A stretch of 10,332 bases of DNA. It comes from Nitrospirota bacterium. GTDB taxonomy: Bacteria > Nitrospirota > Thermodesulfovibrionia > Thermodesulfovibrionales > SM23-35. The stretch is from the NCBI GenBank assembly GCA_018262395.1, contig JAGSYM010000015.1:1-10332 (forward strand), in the 5' to 3' direction. Numbering within the stretch: the stretch's first letter is position 1; each line of letters opens with the position of its first letter. Shown in pieces: positions 5,912 through 10,332 of this stretch. Made by a program: the position numbers and the translations under genes. The notes beneath the pieces were generated by a model. The model was not told the origin of the DNA and made no database searches. It saw only the letters and a list, made by a program, of their open reading frames with translations.

Positions 5912-6879
5912 ACCTTGGCAACTTATACAGGAGTGCAATCGCAGCCGGTATAGAAAATGATCCGCGCACAAAAGATGCTGTTCTTCGGGAACTGTCGCGT
6001 GGCAAAACAGACTTTGAAAACCTGAAGCAGGATGAGAAGGAATTTTTTGATCTCGAGTCGCTGAAAAACCCCTACCCTGATTCACGAATCCTCTATGGTT
6101 CCGATGACCATGACGTTCAGAGCATCCTTGCCGGCATCGATATCGATGTTGGTGAGATCCTGCTTGCAGATACTCTGAAAGCAAAAGGACGAAAAATCGA
6201 CCTCATTCTCTCGCACCATCCTTCCGGCAGGGCATTGGCTGACCTCTATTCCGTTATGAGAATGCAATCTGACATCCTGAATCTCTACGGCGTTCCCATA
6301 AATATTGCAGAGGACCTGATGGACGGCAGGATAAAGGAAATCGAGCGAAAACTCATGCCGGCAAACCATGCAAGGGCAATAGATGCAGCACGGCTTTTAG
6401 GGATACCGTTCCTCTGTCTCCATACACCGGCAGATAATATGGTTACACGTTATCTCCAGCAGTCTTTTGACCGGGAGAAGCCGTATTTTGTCTCTGATGT
6501 CGTCGATATTCTGCGCACCATCCCTGAATACAAAGCTGCCGGCGCCAACGGCGTTGGACCAAAGATTATCCTCGGATCAAAAACACGGAAAGCCGGAAAG
6601 ATTTTTGTCGATATGACCGGCGGCACTGAAGGCGCCCGGGAAATCTTTGAAAGTCTCACCAATGGGGGAATAAGCACCATCGTTGCGATGCACCTCAGTG
6701 AGGAACACCGCAAGGAGGCAGAGAAGAACCATCTGAATGTTGTCGTTGCTGGCCACATATCAAGTGATAATCTGGGGTTGAATCTGCTCCTTGATGAAAT
6801 CGTGAAAGAAAATCCTCTTGAAATCCTCGAATGCTCCGGTTTCAGGAGATTCAGTCGGCTTGAAAAACGGGCTGAATGA
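5908..6879 (+). CDS. NIF3-family protein (putative dinuclear metal-binding hydrolase-like)
   Basis: The 323-residue protein belongs to the NIF3/NGG1p-interacting-factor family, cytoplasmic proteins with a two-metal centre whose substrate is not settled. Visible metal-ligand motifs are SHHPSGRALADLY (102-114; His103/His104), CLHTPADN (170-177; His172 and Asp176, matching the family's H-T-x-x-D) and AGHISSDNLGLN (281-292; His283 and Asp287, where shorter members have a His and a Glu). Residues 1-60 form a charged N-terminal extension that ordinary 250-residue members lack, so this is one of the longer variants. The start ATG overlaps the yqeY-remnant stop, with TGGAG six bases ahead; its own stop overlaps the dnaG start (ATGA). 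Its place between rpsU and dnaG suggests coordinated expression with replication initiation genes, but no function can be read from that. Confidence 0.85.
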   Translation: MNLGNLYRSAIAAGIENDPRTKDAVLRELSRGKTDFENLKQDEKEFFDLESLKNPYPDSRILYGSDDHDVQSILAGIDIDVGEILLADTLKAKGRKIDLILSHHPSGRALADLYSVMRMQSDILNLYGVPINIAEDLMDGRIKEIERKLMPANHARAIDAARLLGIPFLCLHTPADNMVTRYLQQSFDREKPYFVSDVVDILRTIPEYKAAGANGVGPKIILGSKTRKAGKIFVDMTGGTEGAREIFESLTNGGISTIVAMHLSEEHRKEAEKNHLNVVVAGHISSDNLGLNLLLDEIVKENPLEILECSGFRRFSRLEKRAE

Positions 6880-8558
6880 AGGCCGGCAGCCTGCTTGAAG
6901 AAATAAAGTCGCACATCGATATTGTTGAATTTATTTCTGACTATGTTGCTCTGAAGAAATCAGGACAGAATTTCAAAGGTCTTTGCCCGTTTCACTCCGA
7001 GAAAACCCCTTCATTTATGGTAAGCCAGCCAAAACAGATATTCCACTGTTTCGGCTGCGGTGCCGGCGGAGATGTTGTCAGCTTTTTAATGAAGCACGAT
7101 AACCTTCCCTTCGGTGAAGCGCTCCAGTATCTTGCAAAAAAGGCCGGCCTCAAAATCACAGATTCTGCATTCGACAAAAACTTCTCGGCCAAGCGTCAAA
7201 AAATCCTTCAGGTAAACGAGGAAGCAATGAAGTTTTACATGAGAACCCTGCGTCAATCAAATTCTGCGATGGAGTATCTCAGGCAAAGGGGCATCACCGA
7301 CGACGCTCTAACCGCATTCTCCATAGGCTATGCCCCGGATCAGAGAAATATCCTGTGCACCCATTTGAAGAAAACAGGCCACCCCGACTCCATCCTCATG
7401 AATGCCGGTCTGGCTGTGGCTGACGGGAAAGGATGCAGGGACTGGTTCAGGGGACGTATCATCTTCCCGATATGCAACTTAAGGAACGACGTTGTCGCTT
7501 TTGGAGGCAGGGTTATGGATAACACCCTGCCGAAATATATTAATTCACCGGAGACGGAGATATTCAAGAAAAGTGAAACCCTCTTCGCGATAAACATCGG
7601 CAAGGATGAAATCCGTAAAAAGGGGTACGCCATTATCGTCGAGGGATATCTCGATGCAATAATGTGTCATCAGCACGGATTCAAAAATACTGTTGCACCG
7701 CTGGGGACGGCGCTCACATCACGGCATCTGCAGAAACTGAAATCACTGACCAGCAGGGTTGTTCTGGTCTTTGACGGCGATGATGCAGGCGTGTCTGCTG
7801 CGAGGAGATCCCTGTCCATCCTGTGTGAAAATGACATCAAGGCAAAGGTTCTCCTCCTGCCAGCCGGTGAAGATCCGGACAGTTTTCTCAGAAAGAGGGG
7901 CAGCGAGCCTTTCAGAAAATTGCTCTCGGCAGCTCAGTCCATGATCCGGTTTTTGTTGAAGAGCGCCAAGGGAGAGCGGATCGACGCGGTGAGGGAGGCA
8001 CTCACCATGATAGCTTCTATGAAAGACCTGCTGCAAGCGGATGAACTGGTTCGCGAACTCGTCGATAGCTCCAAAATCAATGAGGCTGTCCTGAGAAGTG
8101 AGCTTGAAAAGGTGCGGCAGAAGGCTCATGCACAGAAACGTGAAAAACCACACTATGCCGCTGTGGCGTTCAACCGGGAAGAGCTCCTCCTCTTAAGCGC
8201 GCTTCTCTCATTTCCTGAAAAGTCGCGCTCAGTTCTGTCTCAACTCACGATTGAAGACATGAGAAGTGAAACCATCCGTTCCCTGTTTCATAAGATTAAT
8301 GAACTCGGAGATACGGTATCCTTGCCAATGATCCTCAATAACGCCGACGATACCGAAAGGACACTTATCACGGGATTATCCCTGAACCCCGGATTCGATC
8401 CTGAACACGTCGATAAAAATATTGATGACTGTCTGCTGAAACTGAGACAAAGGAAAACCGAAAAAGAGACACAGATGGCAGAGGATAGCGGAGATATCAC
8501 ACGTCTTGATTCCTTGTTGAAGGAGAAACGAAAATATATCAAGGTGGCTCATCCATGA
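6876..8558 (+). CDS. dnaG: DNA primase
   Basis: This 560-residue bacterial primase makes RNA primers for replication at the fork, acting with the DnaB helicase. Domains in order: an N-terminal CHC2 zinc-binding domain, with C37, H40, C58 and C61 in [13 protein letters not shown] and [12 protein letters not shown]; the RNA-polymerase-like core with FRGRIIFPI (191-199) and KYINSPET (220-227); and the TOPRIM segment with Glu256 in [10 protein letters not shown] and the acidic triad in VFDGDDAG (298-305), plus GEDPDSF (331-337). The C-terminal part, from about 430, is the poorly conserved helicase-interaction region. Length is within the usual 550-650. The start overlaps the NIF3 stop by four bases, with no good ribosome site of its own, so translation is probably coupled. 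The stop overlaps the rpoD start (ATGA). Confidence 0.97.
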   Translation: MKAGSLLEEIKSHIDIVEFISDYVALKKSGQNFKGLCPFHSEKTPSFMVSQPKQIFHCFGCGAGGDVVSFLMKHDNLPFGEALQYLAKKAGLKITDSAFDKNFSAKRQKILQVNEEAMKFYMRTLRQSNSAMEYLRQRGITDDALTAFSIGYAPDQRNILCTHLKKTGHPDSILMNAGLAVADGKGCRDWFRGRIIFPICNLRNDVVAFGGRVMDNTLPKYINSPETEIFKKSETLFAINIGKDEIRKKGYAIIVEGYLDAIMCHQHGFKNTVAPLGTALTSRHLQKLKSLTSRVVLVFDGDDAGVSAARRSLSILCENDIKAKVLLLPAGEDPDSFLRKRGSEPFRKLLSAAQSMIRFLLKSAKGERIDAVREALTMIASMKDLLQADELVRELVDSSKINEAVLRSELEKVRQKAHAQKREKPHYAAVAFNREELLLLSALLSFPEKSRSVLSQLTIEDMRSETIRSLFHKINELGDTVSLPMILNNADDTERTLITGLSLNPGFDPEHVDKNIDDCLLKLRQRKTEKETQMAEDSGDITRLDSLLKEKRKYIKVAHP

Positions 8559-10111
8559 AACAATACTTTGACTATTTTGATTACCTCGGAACTGAGTACG
8601 AAAAAAATGAGCACGAACTGCTTTCGGATAGCTATATATATGACAAGGCCGTCGAAGATGAGGAAAGACCGGCACTTCTCATTGAAACCGAGAAAGATCC
8701 TGTCCGAATTTATCTGAAAGAGATGAGCAGTGTTCCACTTCTTACGAGAGAAGGGGAAATCGAGATTGCAAAAAAAATGGAGGGGGGAAAGACAAAGACA
8801 TACCGGGTACTGTTCTCACTTCCCTTTGTACTGAAGAAACTGATTGTTTTGGGGAAAATATGCAGGCGGGGAGAAGCCCCTCTTACAGAAATCATACAAT
8901 TCAACGACGAAGAAACAGCTGAAGACCTTCATCTGGAAAGTGAAAGATTTTTCAGGCTCACAAAAGAAATAGACGCCCTGAATAAAAAGAGGAAGGGATA
9001 TCTCAAGAGGCTCAAAGATATTTCCCCCACTGTCTCGCCGGCCGGAAGTCCGCGGTCTCAGAAAGCAGGCATGAGAAATCGCCATCCGCTTATCAAGACA
9101 CTTGAACAGAACAGGAATCAGATCATTGAGAAGGTTCGCCAACTCAGATTAAAGGATGATGTCATCACAGCGTTTTCAGAAGAATTAAAAAAATCGATCA
9201 ATGAGCTGGATATCCTTCAGAAGCGAATTTCCGGACTCAGTAAACGGGCAAAGTCCTCCCGTGAAGCTGCCAAAGATGTCCGCCTGCTCAATCAGAACCT
9301 CGAGGCAAAGGAACTCATATTTGAAATGCAATCCTCCGAAATGAGAAAGGCTGTGAAAGTTCTCCTGGAGGGAGAGCAGGAGGTATTTGACGCAAGAAAG
9401 AACATGATAGAGGCCAACTTGCGCCTTGTTGTCAGCATAGCCAAGCGATATTTGAGCAGAGGACTAAGCTTCTCGGATCTCATACAGGAGGGGAATAGCG
9501 GCCTCATGAGAGCCGTTGATAAATTCGAATACCAGCGCGGATACAAGTTCAGCACCTATGCAACGTGGTGGATACGGCAGGCGATAACAAGAGCCCTTGC
9601 TGATCAGTCACGGACGATCCGGATACCCGTACATATGGTCGAGACAATGAACAGGATAACAAAGATGGCACGGGAACTGCTCCAGGTCACAGGAAAGGAA
9701 CCAACGTCTGCCGAGATAGCTGAAAAACTCCATATGCCGGCCGGAAAAGTGGATGCAATACTTAAGATATCAAAGGAACCGGTATCCCTCGAAACCCCGG
9801 TCGGTGAAGAAGACAGTCATCTCAGGGACTTTATCGAGGATAAAGCAATGCTCTCCCCTCTTGATTTTGTTATCCATGATGACCTGAGAAAAAAGGTAGA
9901 CAAGATCTTAGGGTCACTCCCTCCAAAAGAAGAGAAGATCATCAGGAAGAGATTTGGGATCGGGGAGGACATGCCTCTGACTCTTGAGGAAGTCGGACTG
10001 GAATTTGATGTAACCCGTGAACGGATACGGCAGATAGAGGTGAAAGCGATAAGAAAGTTAAAACATCCGTCGAGAAGCAAGTGGCTCAGGGAATTCATCG
10101 AAAGATCTTGA
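8555..10111 (+). CDS. rpoD: RNA polymerase primary sigma factor (sigma-70, RpoD)
   Basis: This 518-residue housekeeping sigma factor directs RNA polymerase to -10/-35 promoters. Region 1.2 is [20 protein letters not shown] (48-67). A non-conserved region of about 200 residues (78-275) is highly charged and probably coiled-coil in part. Region 2 carries [20 protein letters not shown] (288-307), [19 protein letters not shown] (308-326) and [20 protein letters not shown] (330-349), the last holding the -10 recognition and melting residues. Region 3 follows [10 protein letters not shown]. Region 4 ends with [20 protein letters not shown] (476-495), the -35 helix-turn-helix. Only about 45 acidic residues precede region 1.2, so a canonical region 1.1 is missing. 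One substitution stands out: Ser315 where most have Ile/Leu in QEGNIGL. AAGGTGG lies about 8 bases before the ATG, which also overlaps the dnaG stop. Confidence 0.97.
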   Translation: MKQYFDYFDYLGTEYEKNEHELLSDSYIYDKAVEDEERPALLIETEKDPVRIYLKEMSSVPLLTREGEIEIAKKMEGGKTKTYRVLFSLPFVLKKLIVLGKICRRGEAPLTEIIQFNDEETAEDLHLESERFFRLTKEIDALNKKRKGYLKRLKDISPTVSPAGSPRSQKAGMRNRHPLIKTLEQNRNQIIEKVRQLRLKDDVITAFSEELKKSINELDILQKRISGLSKRAKSSREAAKDVRLLNQNLEAKELIFEMQSSEMRKAVKVLLEGEQEVFDARKNMIEANLRLVVSIAKRYLSRGLSFSDLIQEGNSGLMRAVDKFEYQRGYKFSTYATWWIRQAITRALADQSRTIRIPVHMVETMNRITKMARELLQVTGKEPTSAEIAEKLHMPAGKVDAILKISKEPVSLETPVGEEDSHLRDFIEDKAMLSPLDFVIHDDLRKKVDKILGSLPPKEEKIIRKRFGIGEDMPLTLEEVGLEFDVTRERIRQIEVKAIRKLKHPSRSKWLREFIERS

Positions 10112-10137
10112 CCTTCATTCATGGACAAGTTTAAAGT
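10108..10137 (+). promoter_or_regulatory. Possible promoter for the tRNA gene
   Basis: TTGACC (10108-10113, 5/6 match, overlapping the rpoD stop) is followed after 18 bases by TAAAGT (10132-10137, 4/6 match). A start near 10144 would lie about 14 bases before the mature tRNA. The tRNA could equally be processed from the rpoD transcript. Confidence 0.35.
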
Positions 10138-10157
10138 ATTAGGTTCTCATTTATTTC

Positions 10158-10233
10158 GGGCCCATAGCTCAGCTGGTAGAGCTACCGGCTCATAACCGGT
10201 TGGTCCCAGGTTCGAGTCCTGGTGGGCCCACCA
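10158..10233 (+). tRNA. tRNA with CAT anticodon (elongator Met, or Ile2)
   Basis: A complete 76-base cloverleaf with the CCA end encoded. The acceptor stem is GGGCCCA (10158-10164) with TGGGCCC (10223-10229), discriminator A, then CCA (10231-10233). The D-arm is GCTC...GAGC around AGCTGGTA. The anticodon stem ACCGG/CCGGT encloses the loop CTCATAA with anticodon CAT. The T-arm is CCAGG-TTCGAGT-CCTGG. It is not the initiator: position 1 pairs normally and the anticodon stem lacks the three G-C pairs set of initiators. CAT also occurs in tRNA-Ile2, whose C34 is modified to lysidine; the CTCATAA loop and C4-G69, C5-G68 pairs are compatible with Ile2. A standard annotation would say tRNA-Met. Confidence 0.96.
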
Positions 10234-10274
10234 GATACTATCTCCCGGAATCATGATAGCGCAGACGAATTAGA

Positions 10275-10332
10275 GTGAATAAACAACTTGAGCATTTGAT
10301 AAAACTTCAGCAGATCGACCGGCAAATCCGTG
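10275..10332 (+). CDS. Start of probable C4-type zinc-ribbon coiled-coil protein (cut by window edge)
   Basis: From GTG at 10275 the frame reads MNKQLEHLIKLQQIDRQIR and runs off the window after 19 codons. The pattern 'QLE-LI-LQ-ID-QI' is the usual opening of the CT398/DUF164-type proteins, a long coiled coil ending in a C4 zinc ribbon, which I recall being encoded close to dnaG/rpoD in several lineages. The zinc ribbon itself lies outside the window, so the call rests on the first residues and on position. There is no strong ribosome site, and the GTG choice is the only sensible start in this frame. Confidence 0.55.
   Translation, partial: MNKQLEHLIKLQQIDRQIR

Noticed and set aside
10234..10274. 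Terminator after the tRNA
   Set aside because: Only a 5-bp CTATC/GATAG pairing is present, with no T tract.

Overview
The window reads as bacterial chromosome of middling GC (mid-40s percent by eye), probably from a Nitrospirota or deltaproteobacteria-like lineage. That guess rests on three things: the gene order rpsU - (yqeY) - NIF3-like - dnaG - rpoD - tRNA - zinc-ribbon protein, the style of the C-rich palindromic repeats near 2560-2690, and the protein sequences. It is inference, not a database result.

Left part (1-1064, minus strand): a secreted DUF4139-domain protein, cut by the window edge. Its promoter appears to lie back to back with a plus-strand promoter, with the two -35 elements overlapping around 1168-1174. 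The plus-strand promoter leads straight into a well-formed fluoride riboswitch (crcB-motif aptamer, 1208-1261). The riboswitch is interlocked with an intrinsic terminator (1255-1291) and sits upstream of a CPA2-type cation/proton antiporter (1427-2551).

After a pair of inverted C-rich repeats (2561-2689) come an ATP-binding-type universal stress protein (2711-3133) and an MFS transporter (3148-4341). The four elements - switch, antiporter, stress protein, MFS pump - look like a fluoride-responsive export and stress module. How far riboswitch control reaches past the repeats is not certain. A convergent gene (4355-5359, minus) encodes a short regulator of the sigma-54 activator family. Its AAA+ catalytic and sigma-54-contact motifs are almost all degraded, while its Fis-type DNA-binding domain is intact.

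Right part (5497-10332, plus strand): the macromolecular synthesis operon. A sigma-70-type promoter precedes rpsU (S21). Then come a 49-codon remnant of yqeY, a large NIF3-family protein, dnaG (primase) and rpoD (primary sigma factor). All are joined by 1-4 base start/stop overlaps, which suggests one translationally coupled unit linking translation, replication and transcription initiation. A CAT-anticodon tRNA follows rpoD, and the window ends in the first codons of a probable C4 zinc-ribbon coiled-coil protein.

The items most worth a second look are the fluoride switch/antiporter/USP/MFS module, the catalytically degenerate regulator beside it, and the truncated yqeY that is still perfectly coupled to its neighbours.
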